Source: Corynebacterium sp. (lineage in GTDB: Bacteria; Actinomycetota; Actinomycetes; Mycobacteriales; Mycobacteriaceae). From it: DNA of 62,590 nt. The notes under the pieces were generated by a model. That model ran no database searches. It had not been told where the DNA came from and was given only the letters and a program-made list of their open reading frames with translations. Shown piece by piece: positions 43,814 through 55,216 of the stretch (position 1 is its first letter; every line of letters begins with the position of its first letter). A program made the position numbers and the translations under genes. Location: assembly GCF_022712195.1 (NCBI RefSeq), contig NZ_JALAGY010000030.1, forward strand, positions 1 through 62,590, written 5' to 3'.

Positions 43814-44586
43814 TGAGCACACTGTCCGAGATCTTCACGCGCGCCACCGGCGAGGGCCGTGCCGCCCTGGTCGGGTACCTGCCCGCCGGCTACCCGACGG
43901 TGGACGGCTCCGTGGAGCTGGCGACCGCACTGTCGCGCTACGCCGACCTCATCGAGGTGGGCATCCCCTTCACCGACCCGATGATGGACGGGCCGACGAT
44001 CCAGGCGGCCGCGACGACCGCGCTGGACTCCGGATTCCGGGTGAGCGACACCTTTACGGTGGTCCGCGCGATCACCGCGGCCGGCGGGAACGCCGTGATC
44101 ATGAGCTACTGGAACCCGATCCTGCAGTACGGTCCGGAGCGTTTCGCCCGGGAGCTCGCCGCCGCCGGCGGCCTGGGCTCCATCATCCCGGACCTGCTGC
44201 CGGAGGAGTCCGGCCGCTGGAACGAGGCCTGCCGGGCCAACGGCCTCGACAACGTCTACCTCGTCGCACCGTCGACCACGCCTGAACGGCTCGACCTCAC
44301 CGTCAACGCCGGCGGAGGGTTCATCTACGCCCAGTCGCACATGGGCGTCACCGGTGCCCAGGACGACGTGTCGTCGGACGCCCGTGAGCTGGTCGCACGG
44401 ACCCGCGGTGCCACCGACCTTCCGGTCGCCGTCGGCCTCGGGGTGAAGACCGGCGACCACGCCGCGGCGATCGCGGACTACGCCGACGGGGTGATCGTCG
44501 GCTCCGCCCTGATCTCCGCGGCCTCGGAGGGGGTCGCGGCGCTGGAGGTCCTGGCGGCTGATCTTCACGAGGGGGTCCGCCGGTGA
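43813..44586 (+). CDS. trpA: Tryptophan synthase alpha subunit
   Basis: 257-residue barrel that splits indoleglycerol phosphate. Catalytic Glu and Asp are in [20 protein letters not shown]. Phosphate contacts are in [17 protein letters not shown] and [25 protein letters not shown] is present. ATG 43813 overlaps the trpB stop and the 3' end overlaps lgt (GTGA). Confidence 0.97.
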   Translation: MSTLSEIFTRATGEGRAALVGYLPAGYPTVDGSVELATALSRYADLIEVGIPFTDPMMDGPTIQAAATTALDSGFRVSDTFTVVRAITAAGGNAVIMSYWNPILQYGPERFARELAAAGGLGSIIPDLLPEESGRWNEACRANGLDNVYLVAPSTTPERLDLTVNAGGGFIYAQSHMGVTGAQDDVSSDARELVARTRGATDLPVAVGLGVKTGDHAAAIADYADGVIVGSALISAASEGVAALEVLAADLHEGVRR

Positions 44587-45550
44587 CCACGGACGTCCTC
44601 GCAGCCATCCCGTCGCCGCCCCAGGGCGTGTGGTACCTCGGTCCCGTCGCCGTACGCGCCTACGCCCTGTGCATCCTGGCCGGGATCGTCGTCGCGGTGT
44701 ACTGGACGGTCCACCGTTACGTCGCCCGCGGTGGCAGGGCCGAGACCGTGATCGACTGTGCGATCGCGGCGGTTCCCGCCGGCATCGTCGGCGGTCGTGT
44801 CTACCACGTCATCACCGACCACCACCTCTACTTCGGTGAGGGGCGTGACTGGGTCGACGCCCTCAAGATCACCAACGGGGGGCTCGGCATCTGGGGGGCC
44901 GTGGTCGGCGGTGGCCTCGCGGTGTGGGCGGTGCTGGTCTACAAGAAGGTGCCGTTGGGCCCCTTCGCCGACGCGGTGGCGCCGCCGATCCTGCTCGCCC
45001 AGGCGATCGGGCGGCTGGGCAACTGGTTCAACCAGGAACTCTACGGCGGTGACTCCGACGCCCCGTGGGCCCTGGAGATCTACCGCCGCATCGACGAGAA
45101 TGGCAACATCGACCAGATGAACGGTGTCTCCGACGGTTTCGTCCTGGCCACCGTGCAGCCGACCTTCCTCTACGAACTGCTGTGGAACCTGCTTGTCGTG
45201 GTGCTGCTCGTCGTCGCGGACCGGCGTCTCCGCCTCGGCGGGGGACGGGTCTTCATGCTCTACGTCGCCGGTTACACCTTCGGCCGTTTCTTCATCGAGC
45301 TGCTCCGTACCGACGAGGCGACGACCGTCTTCGGTGACGTCCGGATCAACAGTGTGGTGTCCGCGGTGGTGTTCCTCGGCGCTGTCGTCCTGTTCGTTGT
45401 GACGCGGTCGCGGACCCGGGAGTCCCCCGAGGACGTCGCCGGCCCGGACCGTCCCGCAGACGGGGAAGGGGACGGCGGCGGTGCCGGGGTCTCTGCAGAT
45501 GAGGTACCCGACAGTAGCGGGAGCCGGGGGACAGGGTTATCCTCGGACAG

Positions 45551-45554
<4 letters not shown>
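44583..45554 (+). CDS. lgt: Prolipoprotein diacylglyceryl transferase
   Basis: 323 residues, about seven membrane helices. It transfers diacylglycerol from phosphatidylglycerol to the lipobox Cys, the step before LspA. Signature segments: [64 protein letters not shown] with the key Arg/Asn, and [15 protein letters not shown] polar, acidic C-terminal tail of about 40 residues is extra. Start GTG 44583 overlaps trpA; the stop overlaps pyk. Confidence 0.96.
45538..45543 (+). promoter_or_regulatory. -10 element for leaderless pyk mRNA
   Basis: TATCCT, 7 nt before GTG 45551, lying inside the last codons of lgt. Confidence 0.55.
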
Positions 45555-46966
<1,412 letters not shown>

Positions 46967-46984
46967 CGCAGGCAGGGGCACCTG

Positions 46985-47893
46985 ATGATCGACGCACGTG
47001 ACACGGCGCTGCTGCTGGAGGGCGGTGGCATGCGGGCGTCCTACAGCGCCGGGGCGATGGACGTCCTCATGGAGAACGACGTCCGGTTCGGCTGGGTCGG
47101 GGGAGTCTCCGCCGGGGCGTCCCACCTGGTCAGCTACCTCAGCGGTGAGCGCGACCGGCTGCGGCACAGCTTCGTCGACTTCGCCACCGACCCACGCTTC
47201 GGCGGCTGGACGTGGCTGCTGCGGGGAAAGGGCTACTTCAACGCCGAGTACATCTACGGTGAGGCGCCCACACTCGACCTCCCCCGCCCCTACGACGCCC
47301 GCCGGGTCCTCGACGGTGACACCGAGTTCCGTGTCTGCGCGACGAGGGCGGACAACGGGGACCCGGTGTACTGGGGCCGCGGTGACATCAGCTCCGGTGC
47401 CGAGCTGATGGACCGCGTACGGGCGTCCTCCACGATCCCGTTCGCGATGCCCGTCCCCCGGATCGACGGTGTGCCCTACGTCGACGGTGCCCTCGGACCG
47501 TCCGGGGGCATCCCCCTCGACGCCGCACTGGCCGACGGGTACGACCGGTTCTTCGCTGTGCTGACCCACCCGCGGGGCTACGTGAAGCCGCCGGTGGGGA
47601 AGTCGACGGTGTGGCGCGCCCTGCTGCGGCGCTATCCTGCGGTGGCGGAGGCACTGATCACCCGGCACATCCGCTACAACGCCACCATGGAACGGCTCTA
47701 CGCGCTGGAACGGGCAGGTCGGGCGTTCCTCTACTTCCCCGAGGACGACAACCCGGTGAGCTCCACCGAACGCAAGGTCGACGTGCTGCGTGACTCCCTG
47801 CACCGGGGGACGGTACAGGCGAGGCGCGACTGGTCGGCGATGGACGGGTTCCTCGCGGGACCGCTCGGACGCCCGGTCGTGCCGGCCCCGTGA
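46985..47893 (+). CDS. Patatin-like phospholipase
   Basis: 302 residues. It is a Ser-Asp dyad lipid hydrolase. The oxyanion loop is LLLEGGGMRASYSAGAMD. The nucleophile S42 is in GGVSAGASH (G-x-S-x-G). The Asp is in YVDGALGPSGGIP. The layout resembles the YjjU subgroup. There is no signal peptide. ATG 46985 has GGCAGGGGC upstream and follows pyk by 18 nt. The substrate is unknown. Confidence 0.88.
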   Translation: MIDARDTALLLEGGGMRASYSAGAMDVLMENDVRFGWVGGVSAGASHLVSYLSGERDRLRHSFVDFATDPRFGGWTWLLRGKGYFNAEYIYGEAPTLDLPRPYDARRVLDGDTEFRVCATRADNGDPVYWGRGDISSGAELMDRVRASSTIPFAMPVPRIDGVPYVDGALGPSGGIPLDAALADGYDRFFAVLTHPRGYVKPPVGKSTVWRALLRRYPAVAEALITRHIRYNATMERLYALERAGRAFLYFPEDDNPVSSTERKVDVLRDSLHRGTVQARRDWSAMDGFLAGPLGRPVVPAP

Positions 47894-47899
47894 ACACGC

Positions 47900-49132
47900 T
47901 CAGGAACGCCAGAGGTACGCCAGTACACCGGCGAGAGCCGCACGTGTCGCGGCGTCCACCGTGCCGGGGGCGGGGAGGAAGTGCGGGGAGTGGTTTCCCG
48001 GGATGTCCTGTGCCACCCGGTCGGCGGCCACGGCCGCGTCCCACTCGTCCCGGTCGGTGCACCCGGTGAGCCAGAACTCGTAGGGAACCCCGAAATGGCG
48101 CGGGATCTCGGAGAAGTCCTCGGAGGCGGTCCACCGCGCCGCGTCCTGTGAACGGTCGCCGAAGACCGCGTCGAACACCGGACGGACGGTGTCGTGGACA
48201 CCGGCGTCGTTGTCGGTGAGTTCCCCACGGGCGGAGTAGACGATGTCAGCCGGGCGCGGCGTCCCGGACGCTGCGCACTCGGCCTGGATCACCCTCTCGA
48301 CGGCGGCGTAGGTGCGGTCCCTCACCGCCGTGTCGTAGAACCGGCAGTTGAGCACCAGGGTGGCGGTGTCCGGGATGGTGTTGTTGGTGTGCCCTGCGGT
48401 GAGTGTGCCCACCGAGACCACCGCGAAGTCGTCGGCGGCCACCTCCCGTCCCACGATGCCCTGGAGCCGGACCACGATCATCGCGGCGAGGAACGTCGGG
48501 TCCACCGAGTTGTGCGGTGCCGACGCGTGCGCGGAGACACCGTGCAGCGTCACGGTGATCGTGTCACAGGCGGCCATGACCGGGCCGGCGGCCGAGTACA
48601 CTGTGCCCACCGGACCCGGCATCACATGCTGCCCCAGGCAGACGTCGGGGGCGGGGATCCGTTCGGCCAGGCCGTCCCTGATCATGGACGTGGCTCCGCG
48701 GGTCACCTCCTCCGCAGGCTGGAACAGTGCGATGAACGTCCCGGACCAGGCGTCCCGGCGGGCGTCCATGACCTCGCACAGCCCCATCAGGGCGGTGGTG
48801 TGCACGTCATGCCCGCAGGCGTGCATCACCCCGGGGTTCAGGGAGGCGTAGTCGGCCCCGGTGTCCTCGGTTACCGGCAGGGCGTCGAAGTCGGCGCGGT
48901 AGAGGACCGTGGGCCCGTCACCGTTGCGCCACACCGCGGTGATGCCGTGACCGCCGATCCCGGAGGTGACCTCCGCCCCCAGCGGCTCCAGGCGCCGAAG
49001 GATGTACGCGGCCGTCTGCTCCTCGTGCTCACTGAGCTCGGGGTGCCGGTGCATCCAGGTGTAGAAACCATCGGTCCAGGACAGGTCCACACCGTGGCTG
49101 TCGACGAATTCGGCGATCCCGTGAGTACTCAT
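47900..49132 (-). CDS. M20-family amidohydrolase
   Basis: 410 residues. It is a di-metal amidohydrolase of the IAA-amino acid / hippurate hydrolase group. Metal motifs: MHACGHDVHTTALMG, FQPAEEVTRGA, HVMPGPVGTVY and the C-terminal SEDFSEIPRHFGVPYEFWLTG. The dimer-domain insertion starts near VTLHGVSAHASAPHNSVDP. It probably removes an N-acyl group from an amino acid; the substrate is unknown. ATG 49132 is 8 nt after a TAGAAT. It converges on the patatin gene with a 6-nt gap. Confidence 0.9.
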   Translation of the reverse strand: MSTHGIAEFVDSHGVDLSWTDGFYTWMHRHPELSEHEEQTAAYILRRLEPLGAEVTSGIGGHGITAVWRNGDGPTVLYRADFDALPVTEDTGADYASLNPGVMHACGHDVHTTALMGLCEVMDARRDAWSGTFIALFQPAEEVTRGATSMIRDGLAERIPAPDVCLGQHVMPGPVGTVYSAAGPVMAACDTITVTLHGVSAHASAPHNSVDPTFLAAMIVVRLQGIVGREVAADDFAVVSVGTLTAGHTNNTIPDTATLVLNCRFYDTAVRDRTYAAVERVIQAECAASGTPRPADIVYSARGELTDNDAGVHDTVRPVFDAVFGDRSQDAARWTASEDFSEIPRHFGVPYEFWLTGCTDRDEWDAAVAADRVAQDIPGNHSPHFLPAPGTVDAATRAALAGVLAYLWRS

Positions 49133-49140
49133 GGGAGACG

Positions 49141-49146
49141 ATTCTA
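49141..49146 (-). promoter_or_regulatory. -10 element for near-leaderless amidohydrolase mRNA
   Basis: TAGAAT on the minus strand, 8 nt before ATG 49132. Confidence 0.5.
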
Positions 49147-49147
49147 G

Positions 49148-50512
49148 CTACCGGACCGCCGGATTGTAGCGCAGGGAGTTGCGCTGGAAGTCGATCTCGT
49201 CGCCGAGCCGGATCCCGGGTGCCAGACGGCCCCGGTCCCGGGCCTCCTCGAGCCTGTCGAGGACCTTGGACTTCAGGGCCGCGGGACTGAGCGTGTTGAT
49301 GAAGATCTTGGTGCCGCCCTCGAACCCGGCCATGGTGGAGTCGCGCCACTTGATCATGATGCGCCAGGGCATCGGGACGTCGACGTCCAGGGGACGGTGC
49401 AGCCATTCCTCGTTGGACGGCATGTGCGGCCCGGCGGCGACGTGGCACGCATGGACCAGGTCGGCCATCGCGTCCCGCTCGTCGTCACTGATCAGCCAGG
49501 GTTCAGTGGTCCCCGAACGGGAGAAGACCTCGAGGGTGGGCCACCGGTGCCCGAAGCCGGCGAAGGCGACCGCATGGTCGTTCTCGGCGACGATGAGGTT
49601 GTGGTGGCCGGCGTAGTCCACCGCCCACTGGTTGTACATGTTCGGGTTCGCCCGGACCTGCGCGATCTCGGTCTCGTTCTGCAGGCCGTGCTCGTCGATG
49701 GCCACGAGTTGCTTGTGCAGGTGCTCGATGGAGGCCCCCGCCGGTTCCAGCCAGTTCTGGAAGGCGGCGACGTAGCGGACGTACGGGTTCGCCCGGTAGA
49801 GACGGTCCATCGCGTCCACGGTGAAGGCGATGTAGAGCCGGTGGTCCGACCAGCTCATCTCGCCGGAACTGAGGAGTTGGTCGCTCCGTGTGGCGCCGGG
49901 GACGTAGTGGTCACGGGCGAGGATGATGTCGTGGCCGCCGCCGAACAGGGGGCCGCCCAGTTCGTTGACGCTCTGGGCCGCGCGGTCCCCGGTGAACAGG
50001 GCGTCGATCTCCTCCGCGGGCCGTCCGGCGGCCTCGAGGCGGATGCGCAGGAGACGTTCGACGTGGGCGCGGCCCTCCGGCTCCGAGAGGTACTCGGCCA
50101 TGTGGCGTGCGGCGGTGGCGTCCATGCGGTGCCCGTAGTTCACCAGCCAGTAGTCGTAGGTGAGGATCTCGTACAGGTTCGCCACACGACGGAACAGGGG
50201 GTCAGTCTTGTCCAGGTCCGAGACGGTGAGACCACGCAGGATCCGTGGGTCGCCGTTGTCGTCGATGACCATCCGGGCCTTCTCCGGGGTGGTCCGGAGC
50301 AGGTCGGCGACACCGAAGTCCGTCTGGTTGTCCCGGTTGCCGTCGGTGACGGTGAAGACGTCCTCCGGCCGCCGGCGGACGGGACGGTGACCCCGGCTGG
50401 GCACGGTCCACACTTCGGTCCCGGAGAACGGGTTGACTTGTTTGATGGTGCCGTCGGGCAGCGTCGTCAACGGGGGCACCGGTGCTGGGGAGATGGAGGA
50501 GTGGCCGATCAC
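49148..50512 (-). CDS. DUF4921 protein, GalT/HIT-like fold
   Basis: 454 residues. The segment GASIEHLHKQLVAIDEHG resembles the HxHxQ nucleotide-transfer motif of galactose-1-phosphate uridylyltransferases and HIT proteins. Further parts are NPFSGTEVWTVPSRGHRP near the N-terminus and AENDHAVAFAGFGHRWPTLEVFSR, which also fit a GalT-like two-domain fold. Members are called DUF4921 in corynebacteria. The frame is open upstream to 50761, but GTG 50512 begins the conserved part and TACTGT lies 9 nt upstream. The reaction is unknown; nucleotidyl transfer or hydrolysis is inferred. Confidence 0.8.
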   Translation of the reverse strand: MIGHSSISPAPVPPLTTLPDGTIKQVNPFSGTEVWTVPSRGHRPVRRRPEDVFTVTDGNRDNQTDFGVADLLRTTPEKARMVIDDNGDPRILRGLTVSDLDKTDPLFRRVANLYEILTYDYWLVNYGHRMDATAARHMAEYLSEPEGRAHVERLLRIRLEAAGRPAEEIDALFTGDRAAQSVNELGGPLFGGGHDIILARDHYVPGATRSDQLLSSGEMSWSDHRLYIAFTVDAMDRLYRANPYVRYVAAFQNWLEPAGASIEHLHKQLVAIDEHGLQNETEIAQVRANPNMYNQWAVDYAGHHNLIVAENDHAVAFAGFGHRWPTLEVFSRSGTTEPWLISDDERDAMADLVHACHVAAGPHMPSNEEWLHRPLDVDVPMPWRIMIKWRDSTMAGFEGGTKIFINTLSPAALKSKVLDRLEEARDRGRLAPGIRLGDEIDFQRNSLRYNPAVR

Positions 50513-50572
50513 AGTTACCCAACAGTAGTCGTTCGCACCCGGCCGTGGGGGAGGGCCGGTGCTCCACTGCCC

Positions 50573-50578
50573 TAGGAT
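50573..50578 (+). promoter_or_regulatory. -10 element for leaderless mRNA of 131-residue protein
   Basis: TAGGAT, 6 nt before ATG 50585. Confidence 0.55.
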
Positions 50579-50584
50579 GGTCCC

Positions 50585-50980
50585 ATGCCCCAGATCGTGT
50601 TCAAGATTCTTTCCACCGACGAGCAGCGCGCCGCCGTCGTCGATGATCTCCGACAGCTGCTGGCCCTCAACGCCGGGGCGCTCGACGCCGACCTCACCGT
50701 GACGACCGGGTCGACCGGGGAGACGGTCGACCCCGGCCTCGAGGAGGTGTGGCGTGACCACGGATTCGCCGACGACGCCGACAACGCAGGCAAGGCCCCG
50801 GAACCGGCGACCGTCACGATTGACGTGGCCAGCTACGACGGCAGTGTCAGTGCACTGACCGCCCGACTGTCGGAGGTGCTGGTCACCCGGGACAAGCAGC
50901 CCGCCGAACAGCTCTTCCAGCAGGTCCTCGACGACCCGGGGACCCCCCGTGTACCGTGGTACGTCGACATCCGCCGCTGA
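50585..50980 (+). CDS. Conserved hypothetical protein
   Basis: 131 residues, soluble, acidic, with alternating strands and helices (MPQIVFKILSTDEQRAAVVDDL, TVTIDVASYDGSVSALTARL). It ends PRVPWYVDIRR. I do not recognise the family. It is divergent from the DUF4921 gene (72-nt gap) and convergent with the ABC ATPase. The leaderless start is supported by TAGGAT 6 nt upstream. Confidence 0.65.
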   Translation: MPQIVFKILSTDEQRAAVVDDLRQLLALNAGALDADLTVTTGSTGETVDPGLEEVWRDHGFADDADNAGKAPEPATVTIDVASYDGSVSALTARLSEVLVTRDKQPAEQLFQQVLDDPGTPRVPWYVDIRR

Positions 50981-51004
50981 AGCGGTGGCCCTCCTCCTGC
51001 GACG

Positions 51005-51792
<788 letters not shown>

Positions 51793-51796
<4 letters not shown>

Positions 51797-52794
51797 CGGC
51801 GGTTCTCCTTGTTGTTTCCGTGGGTGGTTCCACCGTCGGACGGTCCGTTGCCGGTGCGGGGGTTGCCCGGGTCCTCCACGGTGATGTTCAGCGGGGGGAG
51901 GCCCTCGGCGTCGGTCAGTGCGGCGAGCTGCCGGCTGGTCAACGCCCGCGAGGATCCGCGGGAGTAGAAACGTTCCAGGTAGTGCTGGCCGACCATGAGG
52001 ATCGAGGTGATCACCAGGTACCAGGTCGCGGCGACGAGCAGCATCGGCACGGGCTCGAACATGGCGTAGGCGATGTCCATCGAACGCCCGTAGAGCTCAC
52101 CGGCGTAGGGCAGGGCGATGACCAGCGAGGTCGTCTTCAACAGGCTGATCAGCTCATTGCCTGTCGGCGGGATGATGATGCGCATGGCCTGCGGAAGCAC
52201 GGTGCGGCGCATGTTCTGCCACCAGGTCATGCCCAGTGCCTTCGACGCCTCCGACTGGCCCTCGGGGACCGCCTGGATGCCGGCACGGACGATCTCGGCC
52301 ATGTAGGCGGACTCGTTGAGACCCAGGCCGATCACGGCGAGCCAGAACATGTTGTTGAGCAGGGACTCCAGGTCGATCTCGGTGAAACCGACGTTGACCG
52401 ACTGGTAGATCGCCGACAGCAGGCCCCAGAACACCAGCTGGACGTACACCGGGGTGCCGCGGAAGATCCAGAGGTAGAGCCAGGCGATGCCGCTGGTCAC
52501 CGGGTTCGGCGACATGCGCAGCACCGCCAGTACGGCACCCAGGACCACTCCGACGATCATCGCCAGCACCGTCAGGGCCAGGGTGTGCAGGGCGGCCTCG
52601 GCGATACGGGTGTCGAAGAGGTAGGAGGCGTAGATGCCCCACCCGTAGGCCTCGTTGTGCGCGGCGTTCCAGATGAACAGGGCCACCAGGACCAGCAGGA
52701 CGGCCGACGCGATGATCCGGCCGGGGTGGCGCAGAGGGACGACGTCGTTGTCGGTCGGGCGGGTGCGTTCCTGCGCCCGGGTGTGGTCGCTCAT
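51793..52794 (-). CDS. Polar amino acid ABC transporter, permease
   Basis: 333 residues. After a polar N-terminus come five to six helices. The HisM-type features LYLWIFRGTPVYVQLVFWG and the EAA loop SEASKALGMTWWQNMRRTVLPQAMRIIIPP contact the ATPase. The C-terminal tail of about 40 residues is polar (NITVEDPGNPRTGNG). A single permease gene implies a homodimer pore. It overlaps its neighbours by 4 nt on both sides. Confidence 0.94.
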
Positions 52795-53753
52795 GAGGCT
52801 GCTCCTTCATCGGCGGATGCGGCGGCGGGGAGGGGGTAGTCCCTCGTGTTGACGGTGACGGTGTCGACGGCGCCGTCGGTGAGTCCCCAGGGTTCGAGGA
52901 TCTCCTCGTACCGTCCGGAGGTGATCAGGTACTCCAGGGCGGCGGCGAAGGCCGGCACGAGGTCAGAGTCCTTGGCGAATGCCCAGCCGAAGGGGGTCGT
53001 GTCGAAGGCGTCCCCGGCGGGGACGAGCTTGCCGTCGGACAGCTGGACGGCGTAGTCGGTGACCGCGGAGTCGGAACTCATCGCGTCGGCCCGCTTCAGC
53101 GCCGTGGCGTTCGCGGCGGCGTTGGCGGATTCGTAGACGAGCTTGTTGATCGCCGGACGGCCGTCGGCGAGGCACTGCTCCGACTTCACCTGCACGTCGT
53201 CGGTGTCGGAGTAGGTGCCCTTCTGCACCGCCACCGTCAGACCGCAGGCGTCGGCCGGGTCGACGGTCTTGCCGGGGGTCGTCGCCCAGGAGATGCCCGA
53301 GGTGTAGAAGTCCACGAAGTCGTAGGCCTTCTGCCGCTCCTCGGTGTCGGAGAAGCCGGAGGTGCCGACGTCCACCGTGCCGGCGCTGATCGACGGCAGG
53401 ATCAGGTTGAAGTCCTGCTGCTGGAAGCCGACGTCCAGCCCCAGCACGGCACCGGCGGCGCGGACAAGGTCCACCTCGAAACCGATGATCTCCCCGGAGG
53501 GGTCCTTGAACTGGTTGGGCGGGAACGTCGGGTTGGTCGAGGCCGAGATGCGTCCGGAGTCGCGGTAGTCCGGGGGGAGGAGTTCCTGGAGTTCAGGGAC
53601 CGGCTCGGGGAGGGTGTCCACCCACCCGTCGGGGTTGCCGGACTCCTCGTTGGTGACGCAGGCTGCCAGGGACACCGAGATCATCAGGGCCCCCAGGACC
53701 GAGCCGACCTTTCGGGCCGACCGGCCCGGTCGCGGAACGGAATGGGGTGTCAT
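52791..53753 (-). CDS. Polar amino acid ABC transporter, substrate-binding lipoprotein
   Basis: 320 residues. The signal peptide has SARKVGSVLG and the lipobox SLAAC, so the protein is anchored outside the membrane. The SBP family 3 fold is clear: STNPTFPPNQFKDPSGEIIGFEVDL, then DVGTSGFSDTEERQKAYDFVDF and the hinge GLTVAVQKGTYSD. The amino acid bound is not fixed by the sequence. The divergent glutaminase suggests glutamine or glutamate, as inference. ATG 53753 is 7 nt after TATACT. Confidence 0.93.
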   Translation of the reverse strand: MTPHSVPRPGRSARKVGSVLGALMISVSLAACVTNEESGNPDGWVDTLPEPVPELQELLPPDYRDSGRISASTNPTFPPNQFKDPSGEIIGFEVDLVRAAGAVLGLDVGFQQQDFNLILPSISAGTVDVGTSGFSDTEERQKAYDFVDFYTSGISWATTPGKTVDPADACGLTVAVQKGTYSDTDDVQVKSEQCLADGRPAINKLVYESANAAANATALKRADAMSSDSAVTDYAVQLSDGKLVPAGDAFDTTPFGWAFAKDSDLVPAFAAALEYLITSGRYEEILEPWGLTDGAVDTVTVNTRDYPLPAAASADEGAAS

Positions 53754-53760
53754 GGGGGGA

Positions 53761-53789
53761 AGTATATCGGCGCCGCATTCTGTTAGTCT
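53761..53789. promoter_or_regulatory. Overlapping divergent leaderless promoters, importer and glsA
   Basis: Minus strand: TATACT (53766-53761), 7 nt before ATG 53753. Plus strand: TAGTCT (53784-53789), 8 nt before ATG 53798. The two -10 hexamers are 17 nt apart, so each lies where the -35 of the other should be. The polymerases could not both bind at once. Confidence 0.6.
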
Positions 53790-53797
53790 CGGGCCCC

Positions 53798-55057
53798 ATG
53801 GATTCTCTCGTCGAAGACTATCTCAATGACATCTTGGACCGGGTCCGAGACGAGGACGACGGGGCGGTCGCCGACTACATTCCGGAGCTCGCCAAGGCCG
53901 ACCCGACACCGTTGGCGCTGGCGATGTGCACCAACCAGGGGTGGATCTACAGCGTCGGCGACGACGAGCGCGAGTTCACCATGCAGTCGATCTCCAAGCC
54001 GTTCGCCTATGCCGCGGCACTGCAGGACTGCGGTGTGGAGAAGGTGATCGACACGGTGGGCATGGAACCCTCCGGAGAGGCCTTCAACGAACTCTCACTT
54101 GACGGGAGGACCCACCGCCCGGTCAACCCGATGATCAACGCCGGGGCCATCGCGGTCAACCAGCTCATCAACGGCGAGGACTCCTCGGTCGAGGACCGGG
54201 TCGAGGTCGTCGTGGAGTACTTTTCCCGGCTGGCGGGACGGCAGCTCACCGTCGACGAGAACGTCACCGCCTCCGAGACCGGCACGGCCGACCGCAACCT
54301 GGCGCTGGCCCACATGCTGCGCAGCTACGACGTGATCGTGGACTCCGCGGAGGACGCGGTGGCGAGCTACACCCGCCAGTGCGCGATCCGCGTCACGGTG
54401 AAGGACCTCGCCGTGATGGGGGCCACGCTGGCGCTCGGCGGGGTCCAGCCGCTCACGGGCGAGCGAATCCTGGAGCCGTTGGTGTGCCGGCAGGTGCAGG
54501 CGGTGATGGCCTCGGCGGGCATGTACGACGGTGCGGGGAAGTGGATGGCCGGTGTGGGCATCCCCGCGAAGTCCGGTGTCGCCGGCGGCCTGATGGGAAC
54601 GCTGCCGGGACAGTTGGGGATCGCCACGTTCTCCCCGCGCCTGGACGAGTCAGGCAACAGTGTGCGCGGCGCGAAGATCTTCAGGGCGCTGTCGGAGGAC
54701 ATGGGGCTCCACCTGATGTCCGCGGTGACGCGCAAGGGCAGTTCGGTGCGCGGTATCCGCACCCGCGGCAGGACCACGGTGTTCCGGTTGCAGGGCGGAC
54801 TGGACTTCTCCGGCGCCGAGGAGTTCCTCACCGCCGCGGAGAACCAGGAGATCAGGACCCCGAGGGTGATCATCGACGCCCGCCGGGTCACCGAGAGCAA
54901 CCCGGTGGGTCGGCGCATGGTGAAGGAGGGACTGCGCCGCATCCGCGAGAACGGAAAGAAGGTCGCGGTCGTCGACCCGAACAACGTCCTCGGCAAGCGT
55001 CAGTTCGAGGACGGGACGAAGGTCGCCACCACTGCGGAGGAGATCGACTCCCAGTAG
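53798..55057 (+). CDS. glsA: Glutaminase with C-terminal STAS domain
   Basis: 419 residues. The first 310 form a beta-lactamase-fold glutaminase that makes glutamate and ammonia. The catalytic S-x-x-K is S64/K67 in FTMQSISKPFAYA. Further motifs: PVNPMINAGAIAV, TADRNLALAHMLR, and PAKSGVAGGLMG. From about residue 318 (TTVFRLQGGLDFSGAEEFL) to the end is a STAS domain of the SpoIIAA type, with VIIDARRVTESNPVGRRMV. STAS is a nucleotide- or partner-binding module, so activity may be regulated. ATG 53798 is 8 nt after TAGTCT. Confidence 0.93.
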   Translation: MDSLVEDYLNDILDRVRDEDDGAVADYIPELAKADPTPLALAMCTNQGWIYSVGDDEREFTMQSISKPFAYAAALQDCGVEKVIDTVGMEPSGEAFNELSLDGRTHRPVNPMINAGAIAVNQLINGEDSSVEDRVEVVVEYFSRLAGRQLTVDENVTASETGTADRNLALAHMLRSYDVIVDSAEDAVASYTRQCAIRVTVKDLAVMGATLALGGVQPLTGERILEPLVCRQVQAVMASAGMYDGAGKWMAGVGIPAKSGVAGGLMGTLPGQLGIATFSPRLDESGNSVRGAKIFRALSEDMGLHLMSAVTRKGSSVRGIRTRGRTTVFRLQGGLDFSGAEEFLTAAENQEIRTPRVIIDARRVTESNPVGRRMVKEGLRRIRENGKKVAVVDPNNVLGKRQFEDGTKVATTAEEIDSQ

Positions 55058-55069
55058 GGGAGCGCCGTC

Positions 55070-55216
55070 CTAGAACCGCGGGAGGAAGGACGTGAGGTAG
55101 GTCCCGATGTCAGCGAGCAGTCCGATGGGCGAGGACAGGACCGAACCCACGATGAACACGGCGTTCAGTGAGTAGGCACCTGCGGTCTCGGCGGCTTCGG
55201 CGATGGGAAGGTCCAC
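55070..55216 (-). CDS. 48-residue hydrophobic peptide, PorA/PorH-like candidate
   Basis: The sequence starts VDLPIAEAAETAGAY and ends with the aromatic motif TSFLPRF. In between is a hydrophobic/amphipathic helix with small and Ser/Thr residues (GSVLSSPIGLLADIG). There is no signal peptide, no Cys and no Lys. GTG 55216 has a strong AGGAGG 6 nt upstream, which sets the start; the same frame is open further. Corynebacterial PorA, PorH and ProtX proteins are also 45-65 residues, lack signal peptides and are exported to the mycomembrane, some with mycoloyl groups on Ser. The similarity is in size and pattern; homology is not shown. Confidence 0.55.
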   Translation of the reverse strand: MDLPIAEAAETAGAYSLNAVFIVGSVLSSPIGLLADIGTYLTSFLPRF

